Below are positions 36,502 to 49,900 of a stretch of 64,000 nt of DNA, in pieces. The stretch lies in NCBI GenBank assembly GCA_932294295.1, contig OW028573.1, forward strand, positions 69,665,829-69,729,828, written 5' to 3'. Numbering within the stretch: the stretch's first letter is position 1; each line of letters starts with the position of its first letter. The DNA comes from Alitta virens. Lineage: Eukaryota; Annelida; Polychaeta; Phyllodocida; Nereididae. Under the pieces are notes generated by a model. That model saw nothing but the letters and a program-made list of their open reading frames with translations, was not told where the DNA came from and did not search any database. The translations under genes and the position numbers were made by a program.

Positions 36502-38087
36502 GTAAGCTATTTGTAGGCATGGTTTTACAGCCACAATCAACACGGGTATATAGCTTGTACAGTGTACATTGTGATGTTTGTTCTCAGCAAACCCACTGCA
36601 ACCGTGAACTGGCAAGTGTTGCAAACTTGTAGAGTGACATACCGCGCTATGTTAATTGCTTTAGGTAGTGCATGACTTTCATGCTTTGGCATCCGTAGCG
36701 AGTTCAGTTTCTTTAGTAAACATATACAACTAGATATTGAAGATAAAATCAAGGCTAGCCTTGGAGTTATGTGGCCATATTTCCATTGTAAGAGTTTATC
36801 GATTGGTAGTTCATTCACTCGTACTTAGTATTGCCTCCCACTCCAAGGCTATGTTTGTAACGCTGTGTACAGGCAGGGTCCCCTGTGAATTGCCGCCCAG
36901 ATCGTTTACCGCAGCTCTGCTCTTCTTGTTAATCAACCGGCCATGTCTCTTGTGCGTGTATGTAATGTGTGTATGACACATGTATCTATTTTCTGCTGTC
37001 AATAAAATTCTATATATATGTATATATACACGTACGGCGGGGCATCATGAAAGAATAACACCATTTGTACACAAATCCAATTTCAAATGTAGGGTGGTCC
37101 TAGCAGTGGGTCTGTTACGATGATAAGTATTTGATATAGTTGAGACAAAACATTGTCTTAATTGGACTAAACTGTGAGTGTAAAGATTTTATAATTGTGG
37201 TCAAAACCAATGGTCTTAATTGCCCAGTGGGGTGACCCCCAGAAAGATGCCCTATATCTCAGAAAACAACTGTTGTACAGAGAACAGTTTCTTTTCTTGG
37301 TGTCACTCTATCTGATGATATCATGATACTCAGCCTGACAGAGTGCATTGAAGCGCCATAAGTTCTGCACTGTGGTACTTAGTGCAAGGCAGTTACAAGA
37401 TTGGTAAGAGCATATTTCTGGCATCACTTAATATACTTCTGATCATCATGTAATTACTCTTGCTACACAGTGCACTTCAACCTCTTGCTTTATTAATTTC
37501 TATGAGGAAATGCCTAATTCTATGTTTGATGGCAATTATCTATATGTAACACAAGGAAAGCTAAGGAAATTCGAGAATGTGGGTAAATACAATGATTGGT
37601 CATTATGGTCAAAAATACCTGAATTTCTGCAGCAACACTAAAAAAATTCTGGTATAAGTTCCTTTGTATATTCCATGGAATCAGTTCTTCAGCTGAAAAT
37701 TAAACCATACATATTGAGTGGCATCCTAATAATGGTGTCTTACATGTACTAAGTTTTCTTTCCCTATACAAATCCTTCCTCTCTAAAGTAGACTCATTTG
37801 GTCGTCAGATTGCAGGCAGCAGGTAGGACGATAAAAGCTGCAGTAAGCTGTTTTGAACGGACACCCAGCTTTAGTTTATTGCGGGTGCAGCTTTTGCTAA
37901 AGTCTTCACTGGTCGTTAAATTTTGTAGCCAGCACTTTGTCTTTACTGGCAGGAAAAGGGAGGATTTCACTTGTATATTGGTGTCATGAACCAACCTCCC
38001 AAGTGACCAATGTTTTCCAATTGTACAAAGAGTCTGTTTAAGCAATTCACATGAGACGTTACATTGGTTATTCAATGTCCATTACAG

Positions 38088-38324
38088 CCAAATGCATAGA
38101 GTTGGAAACAAATCTCATAGACCTTAAAGCTCAACTCCAGAGGACGTCCTGTGAACCAAATGCATAGAGTTGGAAACAAATCTCATAGACCTTAAAGCTC
38201 AACTCCAGAGGACGTCCTGTGAACCCAGAACTCCCACTGACCAAGGAGTCCCTCAACGAATTAGAATCCTGGATTCACATGATGTCATCTGGAGTTTAGC
38301 TTCCAAGTCTATGAGATTTGTTTC
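38088..38324. mobile_element. MITE-like hairpin element, copy 2, with duplicated left arm
   Basis: A 68-base unit is repeated in tandem (38088-38155 and from 38156). Its segment GGAAACAAATCTCATAGACC is inverted at 38300-38322, so the second unit and the 3' end form a hairpin of about 50-base arms. The right arm (TCCTGGATTCACATGATGTC) matches the element at 9037-9198. It is a non-coding dispersed family. Confidence 0.7.
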
Positions 38325-41300
38325 TTTTGGGTGTAAGTGAATGTGTAACCCAGAGTTTACAAACATTATCAGCTCATCATTACGTCTGCTTGTGAAAGCC
38401 AGTGGATCAACCGACAGTTATCTGTCACATCGCCAAAAGGATACAAGCGGCTGTGTCCAATCAGCGGGATCAATACGAATAACACAACGTTCTGTTTAGA
38501 ACTCTTCAATATTGCTCCCTTTACAAGGAAACCTTAATTAACTTTCACAAACAGCTAATTAGCTGAGGATGTGCAGAGACAATTGATCGATGGTGTGTTT
38601 GATGAATGTAGATAACATCTCAAGAAAAAACTCCAAGCTTGATTAAAAGATATTTTTGTAGTCGATAATCTTCTGTTCAAATATGTAAGAAAAGTCATCA
38701 TCTATGGTGATAATAAAGACACGCCTTAGTTGATAGGAGTCACGCCCAGGTTGAAATGGTCCTCCCTGAGTGACCCCAATCCCTATGGATTAGCTGATAG
38801 GATTATCGCCTATAGATTAGCTACTAGATTAGTGAGCTGCCAAATCTTACTTAACAATGGTCATATATAACTAATGCAATGTATTGTTGTGGCCATTTGT
38901 ACATTGTTCGAAGGTCACCGAAGGACCATTGTATAGATATATATATATATTTTGATAATACGAATATGCTTTACAGGGCTGGGGGAATATTGGCCTGTGA
39001 TAGATCGTTGTTCTTTTGTGATAGACAAATACAGCAGTTTGATCCCGCTAGTGTTAATGTCAGACCTGAGAACTTTTGGAGAGATTGCTAACATGCAACC
39101 ATAGCTTGTATGCGTCCTTTTGCCTTATGAGAAGTGAATCAAACAGGGTTGTCGCTCCCAGGTCGTACACTATTCCATGATTACCTTGGGATTTGGTTCA
39201 CATTTTCCATGATAATGCAAGTTAAGTTAGGTTCTCTGACTCGGCAGTCTCCTTTCGTCTGCATAGGCAAATAGTGCTTGTTCCACTTCTGATCTGGTTT
39301 TAATCATATGTTCATGGTGGAGGAGCATGCCAGAGCAAGATGGTGGATGCATGGCTCTACTCCCAGCCAATCCATCAAAACGTGCTTCTCCATAGCCAAG
39401 AATTGCATTGCAGCTAGCCTAGGCTTTATTGAAGCATTGGCAAGGTTTGTATTCAGGCTGGCATTCAGGATATCTTATATAGAGGAACAATGTATTCAAT
39501 GCCCATGATTCATTTCATAGCTGTGTTGGCAGCTTACTTTGGTTGTACATAGTGATTCGTGAGCATTCTTTGGCTTCATATCAATGTTGACCTTGTCTTT
39601 TTATTTACAAGGATATTTTATGAAGCATCAAACGTGAAACGGATCGGTTTCATGCAATGTCTTTGATCTCAAACGTAACCATATCGATTTTTGAGTCAAC
39701 AACTCGACTGTCATCTAGCAAGGATGTTCAACTGGGATAAATTTAGCATCTTCCAGGCCTTCATCTCTCTCATCTTTGAATTCTTGGAAAGCTAGTAATC
39801 CATACATGTTGGTTTTCTGGGATGTCGACCTTTGGAGTTTGTAATGAGTCTCGATAAACGAAAGATTTTCTGAGAAAACTGATAACGCAGAGAGGGAAAG
39901 AACTATTATCGTGAAATCTTTGTGAATAGGAGCAGTGATATTGATTATACGCTGTCATATGGGTCGGCATGTTGTTTGTTGTCAGATGTACCTACACAGG
40001 GTGGATGGAGCCTTAAGCCGAGGAGTGATTCCAGGAAAATTGCTTCGTTTTATGTAACGCCCACTCCTTGTTGCTATTTTTTTTATCTGGTTTATTTTAA
40101 TTTCACGATGTGTTTTCATTCTCGGAATGACGTTTTTATTGTCTTGAATTAACACCATTAATTATTATGACATCATCAACGAATGTAATTGTTTGCAAAG
40201 AGTCCCTGTGATGAGTTGCTTATAAGAGGAGCAGCATCAACATGGTTGAATCGATCAAAACATTGCATCAATGGACGGGGGCGTTTGTGGCTACACACAC
40301 TAGTCTCTCCTTTAATCTACACAAGAATTACTCAAGCATATGATGCCCAAAAGTGCTGAGAGGTGTTTTGAGGTTAGGCGCATCAGCTGTTTCCGACAAC
40401 AATTGACAGTGTCTGTAGGCAAGCTGCTATCCCCATTCTGCCTTTCAAAGTGATACATATCATTTGCATGAGGAGGTATAGTTTATCACATTATATGCAT
40501 ATTTATGAGTATGTAAATGGGGACGTTGGACAATCTACGTCGCGAGAGCTTCTGTGGGTCACACAGCTGGAGCCACGTGGCTTCTTGTTTAATTATCTCA
40601 ACAGATTGTGGACGTCTGATGGATTTTACCTGGAAAAATAAATCTGCTAGACTGATGGTGTGTTGAATAAACAACTTGGTTGATTTTTGCAGCATTCCCA
40701 GAGCTCTGCAGCATCTGCCATCGGCTGTTTTGGTTGTGGCAATGGGATTAGAGTAGTCCTAAGAAAATGCAGCATTGGCAATTGGACAGCAGCAAGGCAT
40801 GCTGCAGTGAGTTACTGTGGCAGTTGGGGAAATCAAGGCCAGGGAATTCGCAAGCACCTCATCAGTCTTTCAGTGACACAACTTTGACAGGCCCTGAATG
40901 GCAGCCAATCTCCCGCTACAATTAATCCGGCCAAGGCACACTATCTAGAGCATGAGGACGGTTTGACGCAACAAAAATATGAGGCCGTTTTAGCCAGGAT
41001 TCTTCTTCCCCAGGTCCTATGGTTGCCCATAAAGCATTGATGGGCCGGCTCAACCGATGGGTGTTGGGGATGCTGGGAGGCGAAGGGCCTCTGCTGCTGA
41101 ATCCTGTGTCGATTTGGGATGTGGCCCACATTGAATGTGCCTGCCATGGCAGCCAGTGGAGTGAGAATGAATTGTTGCCATTAAGCCAGCTCAAGGACCA
41201 GCGCAGAATCGAAGGCAAAGAGAGACATTGGAAGTGAATACACTGTCTCAGTAACACACCACTATATTTTGTACATTAGATATGGGAGAGTTGTCTCATA

Positions 41301-43294
41301 GAATGGCAAAGCAAATTGTTTGGATTCTTTTGTCCTTCCCGTTTCAATCTTAGGGTTGCATTATTTATGGGACCCGGAGGAGTTGTGTTGCCTGCGGCTG
41401 CTTCTGGGTTTCGTGTACACCAAATAGCTGTTTTGTATGAAGAATTGCTATTGTTCCTTCTGGTTAGCCATCACTCAGCTTCAAGGAAATTTTGCAAGCA
41501 AACAAGAGGGTATTGATTTGAACAAGAGAACGTGCTATTAAAAGCCAAACTGTGCATTAAAGAGGAAGGCTTGCATTAGCATCCATGTTGTACTTGCATC
41601 CATGCACTTCCTGGGCTGGTTAGCTGCTAATAAGCTGTGTGATGCAATGCATAATCTAGTTGTCGTGAACATCCGTGCAGACGCCACCTAGTGATTAGTC
41701 TGTGATTACGTGCATTTGATGGTGTGAATGGTAGCACGTCATCACATCCTGCCATGTCGAAGCCATCATTGCCAAGCCGTCATTGCTATGCCAATGGTCA
41801 TGAGCTGTCATGCCAATGGAGCGAGCAGTGCTTCAGAGGACAGATGAATAATTCAGCATAATCCAGAGCTGTCACAGCAGATAACCGGCAACTCTTGGCT
41901 CTTCCCATCTCCCCTTCTCCCCTGTGCCTTTGACCACTTCTTCTTTGGTAATCTGTGAAGTCTGCAGCCTATCTGGTCCTATCTGGCTCCCTGCACGTCC
42001 AACCATTCACCATGCAGAGCCAGCCACAAACGAGCTATATTGGCGTTTAGGCTGTCTATCGATTTCTGCAATGGTGACAGTTTGCTTGTTTCCCCTGTCC
42101 TTTACATGCCATACACTGCACTGCCACGCCCTACCACCCTGACCAAGTTGCTGTGGATGCCCTTTTGCCAACAACCCAAGCCTTACACCCTTCGGGTTCT
42201 AGTGAGCAAGGCTCTCTTCTGTGCCATGTCTTCTGTGCCATGCCTCATGGTGTGTGCTAACATGCCATTTTCCTATCTCCTTTCCTTCAGCGAGTATTTT
42301 TATACCCTATGTTTCCCTATACGTGTATGTTTCGCAGAGTATATGGGCAGACACAAATAGTTTTACGACTGTCTTTTAGGTGAGGCAAATGTAAGTTGTT
42401 GTACATTCCCATGCCGGTGTGCAGAATTTATGCTCGAACAATTAGTCTAGCTTCAGGTAATCTCGCATCATGTTCCAGTTTTATTTATGTCATAATTCTA
42501 GCTCGGCATTCACTGGCGTTCTGAATGTAGAAACATGTAGCATTAATGCTCTCCACGGATATTGATATTCGAAAACTTGTGGTCCCTTAATGGCATTTAA
42601 GTGATCTCCATTCTCTGTCCATTTAATTTGACTAAGAGGCGGCCCACGTCAGGGTTTATTGCCAAAACATGTGCTTGAGAGTGTGTTATTGGCTTTATGT
42701 GGTCATAAATATGAAATATATGGATATTTAGTGTTCTATGGTAGCGGCCTTGCAGCGTGTTGGTGGAGCCTAATTACTTCACATTGTATCATGGTTTCCT
42801 CCTAACTATTCAAACCTACGTCACTTTCATCTAGGCTACCAGTTTGTCACATTGTTGTGCTGGTTTGTCACAACACTTAAAATGAAGGATTGTTGCTCAC
42901 ATCATAAAATGATTTAATGGGACAGTACGTAAAAGACTGATTGTGTTACGGTAATACAAGAGGTTAATGATTACTTGCATCCATTGGTTTGTTACAGTGT
43001 TTTCCTTCAATTAGAACTTGTGCTCAATCTAGTCTATTTATCAAGGAAATCTTTAGTGGCTAAAATTGATTGATAGATATCTACCATTTGTACCAAGGTT
43101 ATACCATGATTCAATAGTAGACTCCATGGTTGCATGTATATGAACATATTACCATTGAGGTTACTGACCATGGTATAATTGTTTTAAAAGTTTTCAGCTT
43201 CACTTAAATGGAAACTCGGCAATTGTGTGAACTTATTTCAATTAAGCTGTGTGCCTCTGAATGAAAAACTCAATTCCTGTTTTTTGTGTTGCAG

Positions 43295-43491
43295 AGCGAT
43301 TACTGAAGCAATATGGCGAACTGGCAGGCGAACTTCACATGGTGGAGCTTGACCGTACGAGCAATGGCCTCGGTCTTTCTCTGGCTGGTAACCGGGACCT
43401 TGGGGTCATGAGCATCTTCGTCGTGGGCATCCAGCCAGACAGTCCGGTGGGCAAGGATGGTCGAATCCGGGTGGGAGACGAACTACTTGAG
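43295..43491 (+). CDS. MPDZ: MPDZ-like exon: most of PDZ8
   Basis: Acceptor GTTTTTTGTGTTGCAG; donor GTAAGT at 43492; phase 1 in, 0 out. It encodes QYGELAGELHMVELDRTSNG, LGLSLAGNRDL and SIFVVGIQPDSPVGKDGRIR, closely matching vertebrate PDZ8 (YGTLTGELHMIELEKG...VFIVGIDPNG). Alternative upstream starts within the 22.3 kb intron would splice to this acceptor. Confidence 0.95.
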
Positions 43492-46400
43492 GTAAGTACC
43501 ACTTGAGTGGTCGAGGTGAAAATATTGATTTTGCCCATGTGAAATCAAATTGAGGTTCCTTAGTTTTCACTCACACAGGAATGTGTTGTTATATCGGCTG
43601 TAACATCGAACAGTCAGACAGTTGAATAAACACTAGAAAAAACACATAGCATTAAACATTTGCTCAGTTGTCCATTTGCCCAAGGAAAATGCATCCTGAG
43701 CAAGCTGTTGTGGCATGGCTCTTACTATTTCAGCAACCCAAGGCTTAACATTAGTACTCTCTCCAAATAATGTATCTAATTTCTATGGAAATGGGAATTT
43801 GCCTGAATAATAGCCAATTGATTTAAAGCTTAAAAGCCCTTCTGTTTATGTTTCTCTTTGGAATCTAGGGCCCATAATAAATATTGGCTGGGATAGTTTC
43901 TGTTGGAGAGGAAGTGAAGTACTATTCTAGAAGCCTTGAAAGGCAAGGCAATTATAAGAAGGACGTTCTGTGAATTAATCAATACTTTAAAGGAAATTAA
44001 GAGGAAATTGGTTGCTGACCCATTCTATGTTGAAGTAGTCCAGCTGATGTTGTGCATGTGCTGGTAAATTAATTGTCCATTTAAAAATATGCCTGTAATA
44101 TGTGATATGTCTAGGCTTCACGCATTAGATATTGACTCTAATTGCCAATATTGACCAGACTTCACTTTGATAGCAAAAAAAGGCAGTTGTTTTAGCTGTG
44201 ATAAATGATTAATTCAACATTCAATATGTATATATTCTGTATATGAAAGATAGCAAGATGTCATATAGTATTTATTGGCATTGAGGCTCTAGTTGCCATG
44301 AGAACTCCACGTGTCCATATTGACAAATTTCACAGGGATGCGTGTTCATAAAGATCATGCAATATTTAATGGGAGATTACAGGAAAAACATGCCACCATC
44401 TAACTGGCTTTGTTTTCAACTTCAGAGTGGCTTTTGACTTGAATGTTTTGAATGATACATGCTCTTTCTAAACTCAATGATTACTTAACCTTTGTAGTTG
44501 ATGTTTAAAAGATGAGTATGCATGAGCTCTCTGTCTTCCAGAGAACTATATATAATAGACAATTCAATATTACCACTGTGGAGGTGAATCTCAGCTATGT
44601 TTGTAGAGTTGATGACAGCATGGCTACACACGACTCTGTCTACAAAATTAGCATGTGCAGTGGCAAAGGCCTTGCACAAAGAATTCCTTTTTTGGCATTT
44701 GGCATACTACTCGTCTGTTATGGGCGTGTCATCATGGGCTGCACTTGCCCTTAATTTTCCTGCTTTCTTGTGCACTTTTGGCGGGCAAATACCTGTTTCC
44801 TGGCAGCCTACCATGCTTCTTCTAAAAATACTCCACATTACGCCTCAGTGAATCGATAACTGAACATTGTGATAAATTTGTATCACAATGATATCAATGA
44901 TGTCAATTAAAGCACCTTCCTCATCTGTATATGAATAGCTACAGGTGAATGATCTTCCCAGGAAAAAAATTGTCATTAATATGCACTATATTATGCAGCA
45001 CATTTCTTGCTAGACGATTGATTGACATTGTGCTTAGGTTTTTTTCTTTTGTTGTCAATCTCCATATTCTACTGAAGCATCTTATGTTTGTTCTCTGAAT
45101 AAAGAGTGATGCATCTCATTCGGTTATAAATGCATAAGTGTAATCAAATGACTGTATTCTTTGGAATACCACTTAGGATGACATGATACTCTTATGCATT
45201 TTGGCATACGTAATATGAAAAAGAATAGAGTGATGTTAGTCCCTTGTGTTGTTGGCCCAGCACAAGTACACAGATATCGTTACATCATTTACCTTGCAGC
45301 TCTAAGCAGGGACTGTGACCGAGTAGATTGAAGCGGGATTAGGGTAATCCCTGGTGGATTTTATGCTGGAAGCTAAGTAGGGAGTTGGTCCTGTGCCAAA
45401 GTGGATAAGCCAGTGGTGGTGGTGATGTAAAATGTCATCATCGGGACGAGCCTGAAATAATTTAGAGCTGGCCTTCATGATATACAATTACAATTAACTG
45501 CCATGGTATATTCAATGGCTGCCCTTCATTGTATATAAAGTAAAAGCTACATTTACCATAATAATAATATTACACATGAATGATGATGGCCATCCCTCAT
45601 ATATTATGTACTAATGTATTTAAACTGAACCTTCACTGATCATTGAGAAATATTTCCTTGCCGGCCACATCATAATGTTCTGTTGTAACATGATGCTAGG
45701 CAATGTCTAATATGGATTGAAAATGGAATACTGCCAATCTTCCCAGACTATGGAACACATTTTTCATGCAACCATGCAATTAGCTCCTAATTGGCTATGT
45801 TCTCAGCAGGCATTTGTTTGAAATATGAGATCAGATGAGTGTTTGGGTTTAGAGCTCACATCACAGTACATCTGTACTACTCTTAAGAATAAGGAACAAT
45901 ATTCCTATTATATTAATTGATAATATTGCTAACTTTGTGTTACAATATTATATATTGAGCATGCGTTGCTGTAGTGTGTAATAGACGAAAGAGAATAATC
46001 AGATATTATTGTGGATATTGTAGCATATTATGATTGTGGGATACACTCTGTGGAATTCCGCCTCCCGAGGGGGTCATGCTTCAGGCCTGCCATAATGTTA
46101 ATTTTCTAGAGGGCCGGGAACACGGGCAAGCCATCAGGAGAGGCACATGATCCTGCTGCCTCATATTTCCATTGCAGTTCCCTTCACTTGTTACTGAGAT
46201 GCAATCAATAAAAGGATCTGGGCAAGAATTTAACACCAGTTGGAACAGGGTGGGCTCGCTCGCTTGAGCATCAATTGCTTGCTGGAGTATCATCTCCTGC
46301 CTCGGAGGCCTGCTGCTGTGAGCCTTTTGCTAAGTACTTGCTAACTACTCGAAACTACAGCCTGGCAGATATCATTCCTGTTTCATTTGCCTTTAGTTTC

Positions 46401-46990
46401 CTGGATCAATCAGCCTGACAGGAATACAGTAACTCAGTCCACAAGCAGAAACAAGAAATCAATTGCTGAAGTAATCTCGTAAAAGCTCACTCCTATCCAT
46501 TACCAACAATCCTTAATTAATCCCCTGGGTATATGTATCTCAAAGTCTAATGACTACTATTCTTTTACTTTTTCTTTACATATTGGTCTTTAATGATATA
46601 TTTTTTGCCGTTCAGTTGCATTCAACAGTTACAATATCTTCCAATATGTTCATCTGATACATTTCATTTAAGCATGGTCCATTTTTTGGCTCAGTTTTTC
46701 TGAACAAATACCATGGGAAAATGGGTGATGGTTTCATTAAAGTCGTTATGTGCTTAGTGCCTTATAGTCCACCGAGTACGAATACTAGGTTATTTTTAGC
46801 ATGTTATAGCAAGTATTCTTATGTGACTTGATGAATGTTTTTGGTCATGTTGTTTATAGCATTCAAGAGTGGAAATCAGTGCAGGAGTAAAGCTATTCAT
46901 GATGTTTGTGGCAACCATGCATAATAGATTAATACATGCAAGAAGTATATATGCGGATGATAATGTACTTATTTTTCTGCTTTGTTACAG
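43492..46990. other. 3.5 kb intron within PDZ8, nothing coding seen
   Basis: AT-rich sequence with no recognisable exon; flanking exons join in phase 0 in the middle of PDZ8 (GDELLE / INGQELYGR). Short open frames at 44512-44851 and on the minus strand at 46081-46293 have no recognisable homology. No clear transposon ends were seen. Confidence 0.75.
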
Positions 46991-47085
46991 ATAAATGGCC
47001 AGGAATTGTATGGCCGCAGTCATTTGAATGCATCAGCAATCATAAAAGGCATCACAACGCCACAAGTTAAAATCATATTGCTCAG
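46991..47085 (+). CDS. MPDZ: MPDZ-like exon: end of PDZ8
   Basis: Acceptor CTGCTTTGTTACAG; donor GTAGGT at 47086; phase 0 in, 2 out. It encodes INGQELYGRSHLNASAIIKG and VKIILLR, matching vertebrate INGQILYGRSHQNASSIIK. The first helix-B residue reads as His. Confidence 0.95.
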
Positions 47086-47801
47086 GTAGGTATTTGACAT
47101 AGAACATAACATATGGAAGACACAGATTGGAGTGACACATGTTATATATCTGTTTTTCTACTCCGCCTGATTGTTTTTTGTGTGCATAATATTAAGAGGA
47201 TTCTGTGCTGCTTTATATAAAACCTTACAACGTATCCCTGGGTGCATCAGATTGATTATTGGGGCCTTATCCTGCAGATCGACTCTTGAGAGCCTATAGA
47301 TGCTCTGCTCTAATATATGGTCTATGGTCAGTGGTTAACGGCTGTGAAGGGCATGCCCACAAAAAAAATCAATAATCCATGAGCCTCTCCCTAGGAGGTT
47401 GTGATAGGACATCTTTCGTATGTAAACTATCAATATCACAAAAAAAGGAAAAAAAATTTACTCATATTGCTTTTTGACTCAATAGCTTTGCTAAGAAATA
47501 TTAAGGCTTGTGTAAAGCTATATATCATAAGTATAGGTATGTACAGCTACAGGTGCACTGAATGCATTGGACTGGACTGCAGTATATAAAGGCTGTGCTG
47601 CAGTGCTGCACATTCAGTGGTAGCCACCTTGTGTTGAAACTGCAACAAGCACAAGGTGCCACCTGGTGGTAATGCAAGTATCATGTGAAATCGCTTGGTG
47701 TTTAATGAAATAAAGGACTTAAATTAGAAAATAAAACTGGTCTTTAATGAAGGTATTAAAATATAAACTTAAGCTGACATTGTATCTTTGATTCTTTTCA
47801 G

Positions 47802-47865
47802 ACGTGAAGACTATTTGTCTCACATGGCTGTAAAGCCCCTACGCCTTCCTCCAGTATCATACAAA
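47802..47865 (+). CDS. MPDZ: MPDZ-like exon: short linker after PDZ8
   Basis: Acceptor TTGATTCTTTTCAG; donor GTGAGT at 47866; phase 2 in, 0 out. It encodes REDYLSHMAVKPLRLPPVSY, corresponding in position to RNKDAVNQMAV of vertebrate MUPP1. Confidence 0.9.
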
Positions 47866-47992
47866 GTGAGTCATTAAAGGATTTTTATTTGCTATTTTCC
47901 AAGAAACTTCTCTGATTATAAAACTATTTGTTTTTATTACTCATTTGATATTAATTTCTCATTCATATTTAATGAATTTTTACGTTTTATAG

Positions 47993-48061
47993 GACCCAAC
48001 AGAAACATTAATTCAAAGAAGACCCCATCTAAAATCTCGAATTACTGCAGATGAAAATAAG
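47993..48061 (+). CDS. MPDZ: MPDZ-like exon: linker
   Basis: Acceptor TTACGTTTTATAG; donor GTAAAT at 48062; 23 codons, phase 0/0. It encodes DPTETLIQRRPHLKSRITAD. It is linker without a domain, flanked by confident PDZ8 and PDZ9 exons. Confidence 0.85.
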
Positions 48062-48175
48062 GTAAATATAATTGACAATGTGCTACTTATGTTAAGCGAA
48101 AAAAGAGAACAGACACTCTCTGGTTGCCTTTTTTATTTTGCAAATTTTCAGTGTTTTATTTTACACTTGTTACAG

Positions 48176-48286
48176 GACTCCTTAGATGATGAATCTTCCA
48201 TATCAGAAGGCAATCATGTTTCCAATTCGTCAGCTACAACAGATTTTTCTCAGTTTCCATATGCAAAGTCAATAACGTTACATAAG
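48176..48286 (+). CDS. MPDZ: MPDZ-like exon: linker and first strand of PDZ9
   Basis: Acceptor TTGTTACAG; donor GTGAGA at 48287; 37 codons, phase 0/0. It encodes an acidic Ser-rich stretch and then PYAKSITLHK, the first beta strand of PDZ9 (vertebrate VQHLELPK). Confidence 0.9.
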
Positions 48287-48462
48287 GTGAGAGGAGGCTG
48301 TATGTCTTATAGGGTGATTTCATCGCTCAACAAGTTTATGATGTTCTGCATGCTTGTTCAATTTGATGCTGACCGAGTATTATCATTTGTTCAAATCTGC
48401 TGTTTGATTTTCAATTTGACTCCTGACAGAGTACTGATTCCTGATGAATATTTTTATTGCAG

Positions 48463-48561
48463 GGTCCTATAGGATTAGGGTTTGCTATACAAGAGGGCAG
48501 TGCTGATAGTAAAACAGGGATTTATGTAAAGACTGTCACACCTGAAGCACCAGCACACCAG
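48463..48561 (+). CDS. MPDZ: MPDZ-like exon: PDZ9 carboxylate-binding loop
   Basis: Acceptor TTTTTATTGCAG; donor GTGAGC at 48562; 33 codons, phase 0/0. It encodes GPIGLGFAIQEGSADSKTGI and YVKTVTPEAPAHQ. GLGFAI is the carboxylate-binding loop; the surrounding sequence follows vertebrate GGLGIAISEED...GVIIKSL. Confidence 0.93.
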
Positions 48562-48830
48562 GTGAGCAGATGGTCGCGCGTGATTAAAGTCAAGAAGAGT
48601 AAACGCTTATCATAATTTCCGTGTATCACTTCCACAGGAATTTCTGTTTCCTGTGTAACTCTTGACTCACGTACCCTCCTAGTTTTTATTGTTCAAAAAA
48701 ATTTTTTTTTTTAATTTGACCTGAGGTTTCTCTTTTTGGCAATAACAGCTTTACATTCCATGACAATTTTTATTTGAGATTTTCTTTGAATAATGAGTCA
48801 GTTTCCGATAATTTCCTGCTGTTATTTCAG

Positions 48831-48905
48831 TGTGGTGAAATTGAAGTCGGTGATAGAGTTTTACAAGTTGAGGACACACCTTTAATTGAAGCAACTTATG
48901 ACATG
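48831..48905 (+). CDS. MPDZ: MPDZ-like exon: PDZ9 middle
   Basis: Acceptor CTGCTGTTATTTCAG; donor GTAAGT at 48906; 25 codons, phase 0/0. It encodes CGEIEVGDRVLQVEDTPLIE, the VGD-IL-VDD segment of PDZ9. The usual DGRL is replaced by CGEI. Confidence 0.92.
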
Positions 48906-49701
48906 GTAAGTGTGCCTTCTATGTATGATAACATCCTGTGTCTCGTCTCTATACTGTAGTGCAGTGTGTTGCAATGTGTTGCCAGACTTTGTAATAGAGA
49001 TATCTATTTATCAATACTTCTTGCATTTTTTGGGAAGAGAAGGACAGTATTTTGCTTCCAAGGAAAAAACAGCATACAAAAAAAAGAAGTTATTCTATGT
49101 TGTTGTTTTGGCATACTTGGCATGAAGCAGCGCAAATAAACTGAAAGGTTTGCAACAATTCAAATCCCAACTTTATAGCTAATAGAAACATTTCTGGGAA
49201 AGAAATATCTTGAAGTTTGCTATATTCTCCATTGTAATTTCTGCTGCTTCTTTGTGACCAAATGGCTGTAATGATGAAAAGTGGCAAAAATTCATCATTG
49301 CAAAGATTGAAAAGTGGTAGTTAATTTGTGCACAGAGGAGTTTTTAGGGGTTAGCAAATTGGGCTTTGACTTTTTGGTAGTTTGCATCGATTTTGTGCTT
49401 CTCCATGACATCTATGTGAAAATAAGACCAAAAATCAAGTGAATGTTTATTTTGGACTATACTATAATCAAAAGACATGTATTCACCTGGCACTAAGAAA
49501 ACTTGCGGTCTGAAAAAAAGGTGGTTGCAACGCTTTCACACTGTTTAGTGGGCATGTCTTTTGATGAATCACCACGTCTGATTGGCTGAACGGCCATTAA
49601 ATTTATTGTTTTGATTCTCGTTATTGGTACATGTCATTCATTATACAAAAAAAAAAAAAAATGTTTGGAGTTTACCTGAAATCGGGTAAAGTTATCTTAT
49701 T

Positions 49702-49738
49702 AGGCAGGCAGGCAGGCAGGCATGCAGGCAGGCAGGCA
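49702..49738. repeat. AGGC tetranucleotide microsatellite
   Basis: About nine AGGC units with one ATGC interruption, inside the PDZ9 intron. Confidence 0.95.
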
Positions 49739-49900
49739 TTTCTCAGCTGTTGATTGTGGGGATGTGGAGATGCTGATCTGATTGGTTCGAAGAATCATTA
49801 GAGATCAACCACAATTGTATCTCTTTCAATAGCATTTGTCACTCAAAATGATACAATGTATATGAATTCTGTTTTGACAGCTTTACCACTTTCAACCATA

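Larger units (their letters stand above)
20949..43294 (+). other. 22.3 kb intron separating PDZ7- and PDZ8-coding exons
   Basis: The exon ending at 20948 (EDEWGYTW, phase 1) and the one starting at 43295 (RLLKQYGELAGELH) join to give the continuous vertebrate-like motif GY-W-K...YG-L-GELHM, so the main transcript needs no exon in between. The intron holds hairpins, MITE-like elements, homopolymers, CAG tracts and three short GC-rich, CAG-rich islands (near 24.2-24.5, 26.2-26.6 and 36.3-36.5 kb). Two of these contain candidate alternative exons. I recognised no independent nested gene on either strand. Confidence 0.85.

Noticed and set aside
40687..41237. Two short plus-strand open frames in a GC-richer part of the large intron
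   Set aside because: No recognisable family, no consistent splice phase with MPDZ exons, and equally long frames on the opposite strand.
45301..45430. Sequence with a loose resemblance to a structured small RNA or SINE (GGGATTAGGGTAATCCCTGG)
   Set aside because: The short palindrome is real, but no A/B boxes or cloverleaf could be drawn.
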